This document shows, piece by piece, positions 8,718-17,538 of a stretch of DNA of 52,058 nucleotides. The position numbers and the translations under genes are program-made. Position 1 is the stretch's first letter. Every line of letters begins with the position of its first letter. Under the pieces are notes generated by a model. The model made no database searches. It was not told where the DNA came from and worked only from the letters and a program-made list of their open reading frames with translations. This DNA is from Clostridiaceae bacterium (GTDB lineage: Bacteria; Bacillota; Clostridia; Lachnospirales; Lachnospiraceae), in assembly GCA_910575585.1 (NCBI GenBank), contig CAJTGF010000037.1, positions 1-52,058 on the forward strand, read 5' to 3'.

Positions 8718-9889
8718 GATCCCGGGCCTCTGTCCTTGTTCCTTGCTGGCGGTTTCGGCCCCAAAAACTGGTAAAAGTACGTTTTCATCATGCCGTTGTA
8801 GATCTTCCGGTTCTTATCCGCTTTTCTCCCAATATGCTTTTCCGCGTCCTCATAGGCGGTGATGATGTAGGCAGACCAGGAATCCAAATCCATAAACCGC
8901 GCGCCAAGCTCCCGGTACAGTCCCGGCAGGTTCTCCTTATCCTCAAGCCGCTCCCCGTAAGGCGGATTGGTGATCAAAAAGCCGTATTTTTTAGGGTGGC
9001 TTAAGGCGCTGACCGGCCTTTCCTGAAAATGGATCATGTGGTCCACTCCCGCCGCCTGGGCGTTGGCTCTGGCTGCCTTTACGATGCTTCCGTCAATATC
9101 ATACCCTTGAATATCCGTCTGGGCCTGGCTGTCCACCAGCTCATTGGCCTCATCCATGGCTTCATACCAGCATTTGCGGGGAATCAGGTTCTTCCAGTCT
9201 TCCGCCAGAAACGACCGATTCATCCCCGGGGCCATGTTGGCCGCCATCATAGCCGCCTCAATGGGAAAGGTCCCGCTCCCGCAGAAAGGATCCACCAGAA
9301 TCCTGTCCTTTCTCCAGGGCGTCAGAAGGATCAGCGCCGCGGCCAGCGTCTCCGTAATAGGCGCTTTGCTGGCCAGGGTCCGGTAGCCCCGCTTGTGCAA
9401 CGACTCGCCCGAGGTGTCGATCCCGATGGTCACCTGGTCCTTGTAGAGAAACACCCTTAAGGGGTAGCTGCTTCCGGTCTCCGGAAACACCTCCGCCCCG
9501 TAAGCCTTCCTCATCCGCTCCACCATGGCCTTCTTCATGATCCTCTGGATATCCGAAGGGCTGAACAGCTTGCTCTTAATCGAAGACGCCTTTGTCACCC
9601 AAAACTTCCCGTCCCTGGGGATAAATTCCTCCCAGGCAATGGCCTTGGTATTTTCAAACAGCTCCTCAAAAGACTCCGCCCGGAAGCTGCCCGCCTTCAA
9701 AAGCACCCGCTCCCCGGTCCGCAAAAACACATTAGCTCTGCAAATGGCCTCGTCGTCACCAATAAACGTGACCCTGCCGTCCTCCACCTGGCTAATCTCA
9801 TACCCCAGATCCACAATCTCTTTTTTTAATACCGCCTCCAGGCCGAAATGGCAGGGGGCAATCAGCTCATACGTCTTTCTCACCAACAT
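8702..9889 (-). CDS. RlmL/YpsC-like THUMP-domain rRNA methyltransferase
   Basis: An N-terminal ferredoxin-like/THUMP RNA-binding region (about 1-160) is followed by a SAM-dependent methyltransferase domain. VDPFCGSGTFPIEAA is the SAM-binding motif and ITNPPYGERL contains the catalytic NPPY of N2-guanine methyltransferases. Homologues modify 23S rRNA guanosines; the exact position here is inferred. The ATG lies directly against AAGGAG, so a GTG two codons later (9883) is a better-spaced start. The gene ends inside the start of the papain-like gene. Confidence 0.9.
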   Translation of the reverse strand: MLVRKTYELIAPCHFGLEAVLKKEIVDLGYEISQVEDGRVTFIGDDEAICRANVFLRTGERVLLKAGSFRAESFEELFENTKAIAWEEFIPRDGKFWVTKASSIKSKLFSPSDIQRIMKKAMVERMRKAYGAEVFPETGSSYPLRVFLYKDQVTIGIDTSGESLHKRGYRTLASKAPITETLAAALILLTPWRKDRILVDPFCGSGTFPIEAAMMAANMAPGMNRSFLAEDWKNLIPRKCWYEAMDEANELVDSQAQTDIQGYDIDGSIVKAARANAQAAGVDHMIHFQERPVSALSHPKKYGFLITNPPYGERLEDKENLPGLYRELGARFMDLDSWSAYIITAYEDAEKHIGRKADKNRKIYNGMMKTYFYQFLGPKPPARNKDRGPGSWKGD

Positions 9890-9909
9890 CTCCTTCTGTC
9901 ATACATCCG

Positions 9910-10452
9910 TTACAGCGCCGTCTCTTTCACCTTATTGCCGTCAAAATCCCAGATCGTAAAAACGCTGCCGTCCAGGATCCCGTAACTGTTGGGATTGCCC
10001 TCCTTGGGAAGGGAGACGGAGCCGGGATTCAAAAGATAACACTCCCCCATGGCCCGGGCCACCGGCAGGTGGGTATGGCCGTGGATCAGCACATCCCCCG
10101 GACACATAGGCGGCCGCGTCTCCTCATTATAGATATGGCCGTGGGTGGCATAGATGGTCTTTCCGTTTAACGCCAGCAGGCAGTAATCCGCCATTATAGG
10201 AAATTCCAGCACCATCTGATCCACCTCCGAATCGCAGTTGCCCCTGACCGCATAAATCTGGTCCTTATACTCATTGAGCATGGCAATGACCTCCTTGGGG
10301 GCATAGTCCCTGGGCAGATCATTGCGGGGGCCATGGTACAGAATATCGCCTAAAAGAATAAGACGGTCTGCCCCTGACTGCCTGTAAGCTTCCAACGTCT
10401 TCCTGCAGTAATGAGCAGATCCGTGTATATCGGACGCAAACATATATTTCAT
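9910..10452 (-). CDS. YfcE-type phosphodiesterase
   Basis: A calcineurin-like phosphodiesterase of 180 aa from the chosen start. Motifs: FASDIHGS, LLGDILYHGPRN, GNCDSEVD, THGH, and LIHGHTHLPV near the C-terminus, with LNPGSVSLPK. The start at 10452 is chosen because CCAGGAGGAAAAATC precedes it and homology begins there; a longer upstream frame has no ribosome site. This is the closest match in the window to E. coli YfcE, whose cellular substrate is unsettled. Confidence 0.92.
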   Translation of the reverse strand: MKYMFASDIHGSAHYCRKTLEAYRQSGADRLILLGDILYHGPRNDLPRDYAPKEVIAMLNEYKDQIYAVRGNCDSEVDQMVLEFPIMADYCLLALNGKTIYATHGHIYNEETRPPMCPGDVLIHGHTHLPVARAMGECYLLNPGSVSLPKEGNPNSYGILDGSVFTIWDFDGNKVKETAL

Positions 10453-10539
10453 GATTTTTCCTCCTGGTATGGTTCTGATCAATAGTACTATTTTAAGGCT
10501 TACCTGCACGATCTGTCAACCGATTCTATAGGCGGATTT

Positions 10540-10866
10540 CTATCCCCATTCCAGCCAGCTGCCCCGGTAAGCGGCCATTCCCCCGGCCACACTGATTACC
10601 GGCAAGCCCAGCAGAGACAAATGGTTGCAGGCCAGCAGGCTCTGGCTCCCCCTTTGGCAGTACAAAACAAGGGGAACCCCTTTCTGAAATTCACACAGCC
10701 GCCCCTCCTCTATCATATCCTCCAGTTCCTCAAAAGGAATGTTCACAGCGCCTGTCAAATGGCAGTACTCATAAGCGCCCGGAGCCCGCAGATCAATAAG
10801 CTCCATGGGCCTTTTGCAGGATATCCAGCAGTCCAGCTCCCTCATGCTGATGATCGGGTACCTCAT
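10540..10866 (-). CDS. Rhodanese-like domain protein
   Basis: A single-domain rhodanese of 108 aa. The active-site loop YCQRGSQSLLA supplies the cysteine that carries a persulfide in family members, and DLRAPGAYEYCHLTGAVNIP is the typical N-terminal half. Such small proteins move sulfur between carriers; the partner is not identifiable here. It sits between a phosphoesterase gene and a terminator. Confidence 0.88.
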   Translation of the reverse strand: MRYPIISMRELDCWISCKRPMELIDLRAPGAYEYCHLTGAVNIPFEELEDMIEEGRLCEFQKGVPLVLYCQRGSQSLLACNHLSLLGLPVISVAGGMAAYRGSWLEWG

Positions 10867-10910
10867 ATGCGATCACCTGTCCTTATTATTATTATCAGTA
10901 TATGTAAAAT

Positions 10911-10943
10911 ATAAAAAGCCGTCCCAAAAATGGGGCGGCTTAT
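10911..10943 (-). terminator. Terminator of the Asn-rich small gene
   Basis: Minus strand AAGCCGCCCC pairs with GGGACGGCTT and runs into TTTATATTTTA. Located about 140 bp downstream of the small gene's stop. Confidence 0.65.
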
Positions 10944-11079
10944 ATCCGATACTCTGCCAGTGGTCAGACCTGCCGGCCAATCTTCGGCTATCCGTTTCCT
11001 TCATCGGCAAAACCGGCCATTGACTGATCTGCGAATCTGCTGATCTGCGAATCCGTTGGCTGACTGGCAGGGCGGACGC

Positions 11080-11262
11080 TTAGCGGCTGCTGTTCTGGCT
11101 GTTATTCTGGCTGCTGTTGCGGCTGCTGTTCTGATTGTTGTTCTGGCTGCTGTTGCGGCTACTGTTCTGATTGTTGTTCTGGCTGTTGTTCTGATTGTTG
11201 TTCTGGCTGTTGTTTCTGCAGTTTCTGGCATCTTCCATATCGTTATAATTATTTCTTGCCAT
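11080..11262 (-). CDS. Asn/Ser/Gln-rich small protein, probably sporulation-expressed
   Basis: A 60-residue protein. After a short opening, MARNNYNDMEDARNCRNN, almost every residue is N, S, Q or R in imperfect repeats of NNSQN and NSSRNSSQNNNQ. A strong ribosome site (AGGAGGT) at good spacing and a forespore-type promoter support a real gene. I know no function. Low-complexity Asn-rich small proteins occur in spore-forming clostridia, and the promoter makes a spore role plausible. The coding DNA is itself a tandem repeat, so length may vary between strains. Confidence 0.65.
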   Translation of the reverse strand: MARNNYNDMEDARNCRNNSQNNNQNNSQNNNQNSSRNSSQNNNQNSSRNSSQNNSQNSSR

Positions 11263-11300
11263 CGTATCTACCTCCTGAAAATGAATTTTTGTTACAGGCT

Positions 11301-11329
11301 TAGTATGGCTTTCTCCTTAAGATTTATAC
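11301..11329 (-). promoter_or_regulatory. Sigma-G-like forespore promoter
   Basis: Minus strand GTATA (11325-11329), 17 bp, CATACTA (11301-11307), matching the sigma-G/F-group pattern of a GNATA-type -35 and CATNNTA -10. Transcription would begin about 30 bases before the Asn-rich gene's start codon. Confidence 0.5.
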
Positions 11330-11428
11330 TTGTGATTGCATTTTTTTAATAATTATATTATAATAGGGGAGGAGTAAGGGTTTCCCTTAAACCCAAAAAA
11401 TCCTTATAAAGAGATTGATACTCCCCTC

Positions 11429-11461
11429 AAAAAAAGTCCGGCACCCCCTGCCGGACTTTTT
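11429..11461 (-). terminator. Strong terminator after the NlpC/P60 gene
   Basis: AAAGTCCGGCA pairs with TGCCGGACTTTTT; both sides carry A/T tracts so it could work in either direction. Confidence 0.85.
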
Positions 11462-11484
11462 CATGTCTCTATGTACGTCTTTTC

Positions 11485-12249
11485 TCAATCTCCCATTACG
11501 TTCTTGATCCTGACCGGAGTTCTGTAATTCCACGGAGAGGTCTTGATGCCTGTCCGCTCTGTGGACGCGTGGACTACTTGTCCATTACCAATATACACGG
11601 CTACATGGTTGACTCTTTTGCCGTTGCCGTAGAAAATAAGGTCTCCCGGTCTCATCTGATCCGCGCTCACATCCACGCCCTGCTGGGACTGGGCGCCAGA
11701 ACTGCGGGCAATGGATACGTTAGCTCCGTGGAGCATCACGTAGCTGCTGAATCCGGAACAGTCCGCGCCTGTATGAGGGTCGCTTCCTCCGGCCACATAT
11801 CTGCCGCCTACAAACTGGAGGGCATACGCCACCAGGTTCTGCCTGCGGCTCTGGGAAATATCTTCCTGCTGCTGAGCCTCCAAAGACTTCTTAACCGCAT
11901 CCGCTTCCTCTGTGTCCTCATCAACGCCTTTCACCGCCACGCCGTCCTCCTTGGTATGGATATAGCCGGTGTCGTCTCCCACCTGTACTTCCACCCATCC
12001 GTCGCCTTCGTCAGAGATGACCTCATACACTTCTCCCTGGGAAGCCTCCTTCAAAGTCTTCTGCGCGTCTATGGAGTCATAAACCGGATGAATCCCCGCC
12101 TCAATGGTCACTATGTAATCCTGCATGATACTTCCCGGTCCCTTGGCCATCCCATAAGCTGCCCAAGTTTCCATGGCGCCTCCCCAGGTCAAAGCGCCGC
12201 ATAAAGCCGCCGTACAGATCTTGTATCCCAATTTTCTTTCCTTTAACAT
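11485..12249 (-). CDS. Secreted SH3 / NlpC-P60 cell-wall endopeptidase
   Basis: A peptidoglycan hydrolase expected to cut stem peptides. Numbering from the chosen start, residues 7-30 form a signal peptide, an SH3-type domain spans about 45-105 (ending DDTGYIHT), and the C-terminal NlpC/P60 domain has GADCSGF with the catalytic Cys at 164, RVNHVAVYIG (His 215) and VVHAS. The start at 12249 is preferred because AAGGAG lies 7 bases upstream; a longer frame upstream has no such site. It has a perfect-consensus promoter and a terminator, so it is a highly expressed single-gene unit. Confidence 0.93.
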   Translation of the reverse strand: MLKERKLGYKICTAALCGALTWGGAMETWAAYGMAKGPGSIMQDYIVTIEAGIHPVYDSIDAQKTLKEASQGEVYEVISDEGDGWVEVQVGDDTGYIHTKEDGVAVKGVDEDTEEADAVKKSLEAQQQEDISQSRRQNLVAYALQFVGGRYVAGGSDPHTGADCSGFSSYVMLHGANVSIARSSGAQSQQGVDVSADQMRPGDLIFYGNGKRVNHVAVYIGNGQVVHASTERTGIKTSPWNYRTPVRIKNVMGD

Positions 12250-12317
12250 ATTTAAACTCCTTACCAGATATTTCAAATTTTATTATCATTTGTTACGTAA
12301 TTATTAACTTTTTAATC

Positions 12318-12346
12318 ATTATATTTCATATTTATTACTTTGTCAA
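12318..12346 (-). promoter_or_regulatory. Consensus sigma-A promoter of the NlpC/P60 gene
   Basis: Minus strand TTGACA (12341-12346), 17 bp, TATAAT (12318-12323). The -35 abuts the terminator of the upstream gene. Confidence 0.8.
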
Positions 12347-12348
12347 GC

Positions 12349-12394
12349 AAAAACGGCTTCGAAACTGTTACAAACCAGTCTCAAAGCCGTATTT
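12349..12394 (-). terminator. Terminator after the DUF1700-type gene
   Basis: Minus strand ACGGCTTTGAGACTG and CAGTTTCGAAGCCGT form a long stem ending in TTTTTGCTT. Confidence 0.8.
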
Positions 12395-12446
12395 ACGGGA
12401 AAAAATCGTATTTAATTTAAAAAATTCGTAATAAATCCAAATGCTG

Positions 12447-12971
12447 TTACCACCGTCTTTTGCTGTTGCGGATAATGGTCACGATGAGCCAGATCATAAA
12501 AAGGGGACCGATAAACGGCATCAGCAAAGCAAAGATCCCTCCGATAATAGAGAACACCACATAGATCACCGCAAAGACCACCAAAAGGGCCATCAGCTTG
12601 CCATACCACTTGTCCATTCGAAACAGGCTAAACGACCGTCTCCGGCCCTGGCTGCTCTCCCCGTAGGGGCTGCGGCTGTAAGGATCCGATCCGTACCCGC
12701 CCTTTTGGCTTGTGTCCCCGCTGCCGCCATACGCATAGCTGCCCTCGGTCTGATATCTGCCTTCCCCGGCCCCGTCCGTGGTGTCTTCAATGGTCCTGGC
12801 GATCAGCCTGGGGTCCCCGATCTCTCCGGTCACTTCCTCCTCTGTCCGCCCCTTTCGGACCTCCTCCGTAATATAACTGTCATAATATCGTATATTTTCT
12901 TCCACCACCCCCGGCGGCACATCCCCGGTCAGAGCCCGGCGCAATGTCTGAAGAAACTCTTCTTTTCTCAT
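12447..12971 (-). CDS. DUF1700/HAAS-type membrane protein
   Basis: The first 65 residues (opening MRKEEFLQTLRRAL, then ENIRYYDSYITEEV and IGDPRLIARTI) match the DUF1700/HAAS N-terminal helical domain. A Gly/Ser/Tyr-rich linker (about 70-115) is followed by two hydrophobic segments (about 127-147 and 149-167). Relatives are often encoded next to PadR-type regulators and act in envelope or signalling contexts, but no PadR gene is adjacent. Start supported by GGGAG six bases upstream. Function unknown. Confidence 0.75.
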   Translation of the reverse strand: MRKEEFLQTLRRALTGDVPPGVVEENIRYYDSYITEEVRKGRTEEEVTGEIGDPRLIARTIEDTTDGAGEGRYQTEGSYAYGGSGDTSQKGGYGSDPYSRSPYGESSQGRRRSFSLFRMDKWYGKLMALLVVFAVIYVVFSIIGGIFALLMPFIGPLFMIWLIVTIIRNSKRRW

Positions 12972-13107
12972 GCAAATCTCCCTTACTTTTCTTCTGGTTT
13001 CCTGATCTTCTCCTCAAAGACTCATTTTCAAACATGCTTTAGTTTACCATGATTCCCCAAAACCGTAAATGCCAACATTCTTAAATAATCATAAAGAAAC
13101 GGTAAAT

Positions 13108-15045
13108 TCAATACATCCTCTCCTTAAGGACCCCTTCCCGGTAAGCATTGACCAGTTCCTTGAGATCGTCGATCTTCTCCATCAATTCCGTCCCCAGATC
13201 CGTATCTCCCACCGTGACCCGCTTTTTCATCTTCTCCACAATGGCCACCTTAGGCGTATTTTCCTTCCCTCGGCAAAAGGGCCTGTGTTCCGCCAGCGCC
13301 AGGTGCCTGGAATTGTAGATAAGGGTATACCCGGCGATCCCGGTCTTGCTCTGGTACGCCTTAGACAGCCCGCCGTCGATGATGTAAAGCTTTCCCCCGG
13401 CTTTCACCGGCGTCTCCCCGTCCTTGATCTTCACCGGCACATGGCCGTTGATTATGTGGGCATTTTTCGCCCGAAGCCCAAACTCCTCCAAGATCCGGTC
13501 ACAGCACTCTTCCCGGACGCTTAGCTGATAGTAGGGATTCATGACCTCCTTATGTGTATGCTTGTCTTCTATAAAATAATGCTCAAAAGTCGTCATCTTA
13601 TCCTTGCCGTACACCGGAGATTTTTCCCCGCACCACAGATACCACATAAAATCCCTGGCCACTGCCTTGTCCGGATTGCTCTCCGGCAGAAAGTAAGCGT
13701 TCTGCACCAGCTTGTCGATCATATCCATCAGCCTTTTTCCGCTGTAGGTGATCCCGAACAGTTCCAGGGAATCAAAGCTACCATTCTCTTTCATAGGAAT
13801 ACACCCATGGTAAAGCAGGTTTTGGTTGCAGGTTTTGTACATGGCTCCATGGGAATAAAGGAACTTCACATGCTTGTGCAGAAGCTGGCTGTGGGTAAAC
13901 GAAAGCCGCAGCGTGTGGAGCAGTTCCTCCTCCTCCTCCGTCAGTTTCAACGGGTCCTTGGGGTCCACAGTGGGAAATGACATATCCAGCATCTCATAAG
14001 TCTTCCCGTCCACCTTCACGGTCCCCTGCTGAAAATCCACCTGCTCTAAAAGCCGCCTTTGATCCATCTGATACTCCGGATGCCGCCGGATGATCTGCCC
14101 CTCGATCTTAAACTGCATCACGGCCACGGCCTTATGCATCTTTGCCACCAGCCCCGGGTCCACGATGTCATAAATATTCTCGTCCAGGATATGGGGAACA
14201 AACCGGGCGCATGGGTCATTTTTGTAAACGTTTGCGGCAAACATGGAAAGCGGTCGCAGATTGATGCCGTACCCGTCCTCCAGCACGTCAAAGCTGTTGT
14301 AGCTGATGGCGATCCGCAGCACATTGCAGATGCAGGCCCGGTTACCGGTAGCCGCCCCCATCCAGGAGATATCGTGGTTGCCCCACTGGATGTCCACATC
14401 ATGAAACTGCATCAGCTCGTTCATGATCAGGTCCGCCCTTGGCCCTCTGTCAAAAATATCGCCGATAATATGGAGATTATCTATGGTCAGGTTCTGGATC
14501 AGCCGGCACAAAGCGATCAAAAACTTATCCGCGATATGGATGTCAATGATAGACCGGATGATCTCGCTGTAATAGACCCGCTTATTCTCCCCTTTATAGT
14601 CTACATGCAGAAGCTCATCAATAATATAGGCAAATTCCTCAGGAAGTTTCTTGCGGACCTTGGAGCGGGTATACTTGGAGGATACCACTTTGCAGATCTC
14701 CACCAGCCGGTAAATATTGATCCGCTTCCACTCGTCCGTGGCCTTCCCCTCATTTTCCCAAACCCGCAGGACTTTCTCCGGATAATAGATCAAATTGGCC
14801 AATTCCTCCTGGTCCTCCTCCGGGATCACGTAGCCAAATGTCTCTTTGATCTTCTCCCGGATGATTCCTGACGAACTTTTCAGAAGATGGATAAATGCCT
14901 CATGCTCTCCATGGAGATCGCTGAAAAAATATTCCGTACCTTTCGGCAGCCCCCGTATGGCAGTCAGGTTGATGATCTCACTGGAAGCCGCCTTGACGGT
15001 GGGATACTCTTTGGCCAAAAGCTTCAGATACGCTAAATCTCTCAA
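13108..15045 (-). CDS. fbp: Class III fructose-1,6-bisphosphatase
   Basis: Gluconeogenic enzyme converting fructose 1,6-bisphosphate to fructose 6-phosphate. The Firmicutes class III enzyme is a calcineurin-fold protein of about 640-670 aa, matching 645 here. Metal-site motifs are FSDLHGEHEAF, GDIFDRGPRAD, WGNHDISWMG and later INGHVPVK. The start is TTG (15045), supported by GGAGG eight bases upstream and family N-terminal alignment (LKLLAKEYPT). It stands alone; the glycolytic gap-pgk-tpi genes are 30 kb away. Confidence 0.97.
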   Translation of the reverse strand: MRDLAYLKLLAKEYPTVKAASSEIINLTAIRGLPKGTEYFFSDLHGEHEAFIHLLKSSSGIIREKIKETFGYVIPEEDQEELANLIYYPEKVLRVWENEGKATDEWKRINIYRLVEICKVVSSKYTRSKVRKKLPEEFAYIIDELLHVDYKGENKRVYYSEIIRSIIDIHIADKFLIALCRLIQNLTIDNLHIIGDIFDRGPRADLIMNELMQFHDVDIQWGNHDISWMGAATGNRACICNVLRIAISYNSFDVLEDGYGINLRPLSMFAANVYKNDPCARFVPHILDENIYDIVDPGLVAKMHKAVAVMQFKIEGQIIRRHPEYQMDQRRLLEQVDFQQGTVKVDGKTYEMLDMSFPTVDPKDPLKLTEEEEELLHTLRLSFTHSQLLHKHVKFLYSHGAMYKTCNQNLLYHGCIPMKENGSFDSLELFGITYSGKRLMDMIDKLVQNAYFLPESNPDKAVARDFMWYLWCGEKSPVYGKDKMTTFEHYFIEDKHTHKEVMNPYYQLSVREECCDRILEEFGLRAKNAHIINGHVPVKIKDGETPVKAGGKLYIIDGGLSKAYQSKTGIAGYTLIYNSRHLALAEHRPFCRGKENTPKVAIVEKMKKRVTVGDTDLGTELMEKIDDLKELVNAYREGVLKERMY

Positions 15046-15150
15046 TATAATTCCCTCCTGCTTCTCGCGTTTTTGTTACCGTTATAGTAACATATATTGG
15101 GGAGAATCACCAGTACATTAAGTACAAAAGAGGGACAACATTCCTTTCTC

Positions 15151-16359
15151 TTACTCATCATCCTCCGGCATCCTCTGCTCCGCCGGCCCTCCCGGTATGG
15201 CCGGATCAATCATTTGATACACCCGGTAATACTCTTTTGTCTCCTGTTTCTTCACTGTCTCCGCCCGGTTCACCGCCAAAAATTTCACGATTTCATAACA
15301 GTCGATCCAAATCTCATTGTTCCCGTCCTTCTGTGATTCATCAAAGATCAGCTGGATACCGAAATGGAGATGCGGTTTATCAATATTGTTGGTATTCTCC
15401 GTCCTGCTGTATCCGGTCCTCCCAAGATACCCAATCACGTCCCCTGCCTGAACTATGCTCCCCTCCTGCAGAGATTTGTGGTACGGAAAATTCTTCCGCA
15501 AATGGGCATAGTAGTAATACCGCTTCCCGTCAAAGCTTCGGATCCCCAGCCGCCAGCCTCCGTACTGATTCCATCCCATGGCCTCCACATAGCCGGATTC
15601 TACCGCTATCACCGGCGTTCCTACCTGCCCCATCATGTCATGGCCCAGATGCTGCCGCTTAAAACCGTAGCTGCGGGCGACTCCGAAATCGCTGTAATCA
15701 CTGTAAGGATAATTCTTGGCAATCGGTGAGAAGGCTTTCAGTCCATACTTTGTCACCCATACTTTGCCGTCATCCGCTTTATGCTCCTGGGACTGCCCGC
15801 TTTCCCCATTAGGATCCTCGTTTCCATGTTCTTTAAGCGCAAATTCCGGAGCCTCCGACATCGGAATCTCCACCTTGAACTCCCCTACCATGCCGCCCAG
15901 CACCGCCCCGTAAGCTTCCAGGTAATAGGAATAATATTTCATGTCCCTTGTGATATCCTCCATCTTCTCCCCGCCCAGGACCCGGTCTGCAATTGCCTTC
16001 ATATCAGCTGCCTTATACCTGGAAAAATCCCCTCCATAGCGGGCTCCCAGATAAGCCAGCAGCTCTATCCAGTTAAGATGGATCTCTGACTGGCAGGTAT
16101 CTACATCATACCGAAACGCCTGCTGCATGGCCTCCTTGTTCACCTGGAAATCCACCCACTTTATAAAATCCTTTTTCTGATCGGGCTTCTTCTCACTGCT
16201 CCCGTCTTCTTTATCGGCCTCTGACACCTGGCCGCTTACTGCCATGCTGTCCGAGATCACCGTTCCCACAGGGGACAATAATATAAGAAACGCAGCCAAA
16301 AGGACACATTCCAAAGATATGACCAAATTTACAAATTTCGGCGGACGATTTTCACTCAT
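15151..16359 (-). CDS. Membrane-anchored M23-type peptidase
   Basis: An N-terminal membrane segment (about 10-35) is followed by a roughly 180-residue extracytoplasmic region of unknown fold and a C-terminal M23 (LytM-like) domain. The metal motifs are HLGHD, the central YYYYAHLRK and HLHFGIQ. If active, it would cut peptidoglycan cross-bridges; some M23 proteins in spore formers are structural (SpoIIQ), but the intact His/Asp residues suggest catalysis. Start preceded by AGGAAAGGA. A terminal Pro/Glu-rich tail follows the domain. Confidence 0.88.
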   Translation of the reverse strand: MSENRPPKFVNLVISLECVLLAAFLILLSPVGTVISDSMAVSGQVSEADKEDGSSEKKPDQKKDFIKWVDFQVNKEAMQQAFRYDVDTCQSEIHLNWIELLAYLGARYGGDFSRYKAADMKAIADRVLGGEKMEDITRDMKYYSYYLEAYGAVLGGMVGEFKVEIPMSEAPEFALKEHGNEDPNGESGQSQEHKADDGKVWVTKYGLKAFSPIAKNYPYSDYSDFGVARSYGFKRQHLGHDMMGQVGTPVIAVESGYVEAMGWNQYGGWRLGIRSFDGKRYYYYAHLRKNFPYHKSLQEGSIVQAGDVIGYLGRTGYSRTENTNNIDKPHLHFGIQLIFDESQKDGNNEIWIDCYEIVKFLAVNRAETVKKQETKEYYRVYQMIDPAIPGGPAEQRMPEDDE

Positions 16360-16460
16360 ATGCCATTTCCTTTCCTGCTCTTAGCCGTTTGAACAGCTAA
16401 ATTTATAAGAAAAGGATATGCAGAGGTTTTCCAAATTAGAATTGGAAGATCACAGCCTGC

Positions 16461-17303
16461 CTACTGCCCCACCGGAATCAGCACGGTCTCCTCCATGTAA
16501 TTCTCTTTGCGGGCCGTGGAGCAAAACCTTTGGACAGAAAAAATATCCCCGTTTACCAAAAAACCATGTTTCTCGCAGATACCCAGAGGATCTTCCAGTA
16601 TCAATTCCACCGCCCTTTGCGGGCTGTCCAGATTCCGCTTCCGTTTTTCCCTCACAGAGTAAACCAGGCACTTTTCCGGCTCTACCAGCCTTACCTCCTC
16701 ATTACGGAATAACTCCAATCGGTCTGCCACAGTCTTTAATATCCGCAGTCCCATATACCACTGTCCTACAGACTCCATCCTTGGCCGAACATCCAGCCGC
16801 TCAAACCGTGAACAAGTCTCCACCACAGGCATATACTCATTCCATCTAAGAGCCGCCTCATACCGCCCCTGATTTCCCGCAAACTGTCCCTCACAGGCAT
16901 TCTCCAAATAATAAAACGGTTCTGGCCTGACGATACTCCACGTTCCGCCCTCGTCCCTCCATTCCGCCTCCTGTCCCGGGCCGGACAGCTGGTCCATATA
17001 TTGAAGGATCTCCCTGTAAAGACGATACTTCCTGGCGATCAATTCCCGTTTTTCCTTAAATAAAGCCGCCATATCCGCCGAGGCCGTATCATTCAAAACA
17101 TCCGCTACCTCTTTGCTGGTGAATCCCATATTCTGCAGGCGGATACACTGCACCACCAGCATAGCCTGGTAAAAATCATAATATCGGTATCCTGACTCCG
17201 CCACTTTAGGTTTCAGCAGCCCGTACTTCTCGTGGTGTTTTAAAAACCCGGCACTAACTCCCAGGTTTTTCGCAAATTCACCAATCTTATAATGTCTGTT
17301 CAT
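16461..17303 (-). CDS. MerR family transcriptional regulator
   Basis: Residues 1-70 are a MerR winged-helix domain (YKIGEFAKNLGVSAGFLKHHEK, broken here as YKIGEFAKNLGVS then AGFLKHHEKYGLL). A coiled-coil dimerisation helix follows, then a C-terminal domain of about 150 residues that looks like a GyrI-type effector-binding fold. The start at 17303 follows AGGAGGAGAG; a frame ten codons longer lacks support. It is divergent from the exported flavin reductase gene, whose promoter has the long spacer that MerR proteins act on, so that gene is the likely target. The inducer is unknown. Confidence 0.85.
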   Translation of the reverse strand: MNRHYKIGEFAKNLGVSAGFLKHHEKYGLLKPKVAESGYRYYDFYQAMLVVQCIRLQNMGFTSKEVADVLNDTASADMAALFKEKRELIARKYRLYREILQYMDQLSGPGQEAEWRDEGGTWSIVRPEPFYYLENACEGQFAGNQGRYEAALRWNEYMPVVETCSRFERLDVRPRMESVGQWYMGLRILKTVADRLELFRNEEVRLVEPEKCLVYSVREKRKRNLDSPQRAVELILEDPLGICEKHGFLVNGDIFSVQRFCSTARKENYMEETVLIPVGQ

Positions 17304-17471
17304 CCCGCTCTCCTCCTCCTGCCTTTTCCCCAAATCAATCCTGTTTTCCTATCTTCTCACCTGCTGGTATCTCCTGCCACTGATTTTACCATAATTTCAT
17401 TCCCCCTACAATTATATGGCGCCTTCTTTCCCCGTCTCTGACAAAAAATACATGTTTTTTAACTCCCTTTC

Positions 17472-17502
17472 TTGACTTGGCTCCTGGTTCAGGTTTTATA
17501 AT
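17472..17502 (+). promoter_or_regulatory. MerR-type promoter with 19-bp spacer and dyad
   Basis: TTGACT (17472-17477) and TATAAT (17497-17502) are separated by 19 bp. The spacer contains the palindrome CCTGGTTCAGG (17483-17493). Overlong spacers with a central dyad are the hallmark of promoters activated by MerR-family DNA distortion. A strong ribosome site, AGGAGGAGG, precedes the gene. Confidence 0.7.
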
Positions 17503-17538
17503 AGCCCTAAATCAACATCAAGTAGGAGGAGGAAAATC

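Noticed and set aside
11001-11231. Thr/Arg/Ala-rich frames on both strands over the Asn-rich gene
   Set aside because: They are other-frame readings of the same tandem repeat and lack ribosome sites; only the frame starting at 11262 has AGGAGGT.
14059-14871. 270-residue plus-strand frame opposite fbp
   Set aside because: Antisense shadow of fbp with no start signal or domain.
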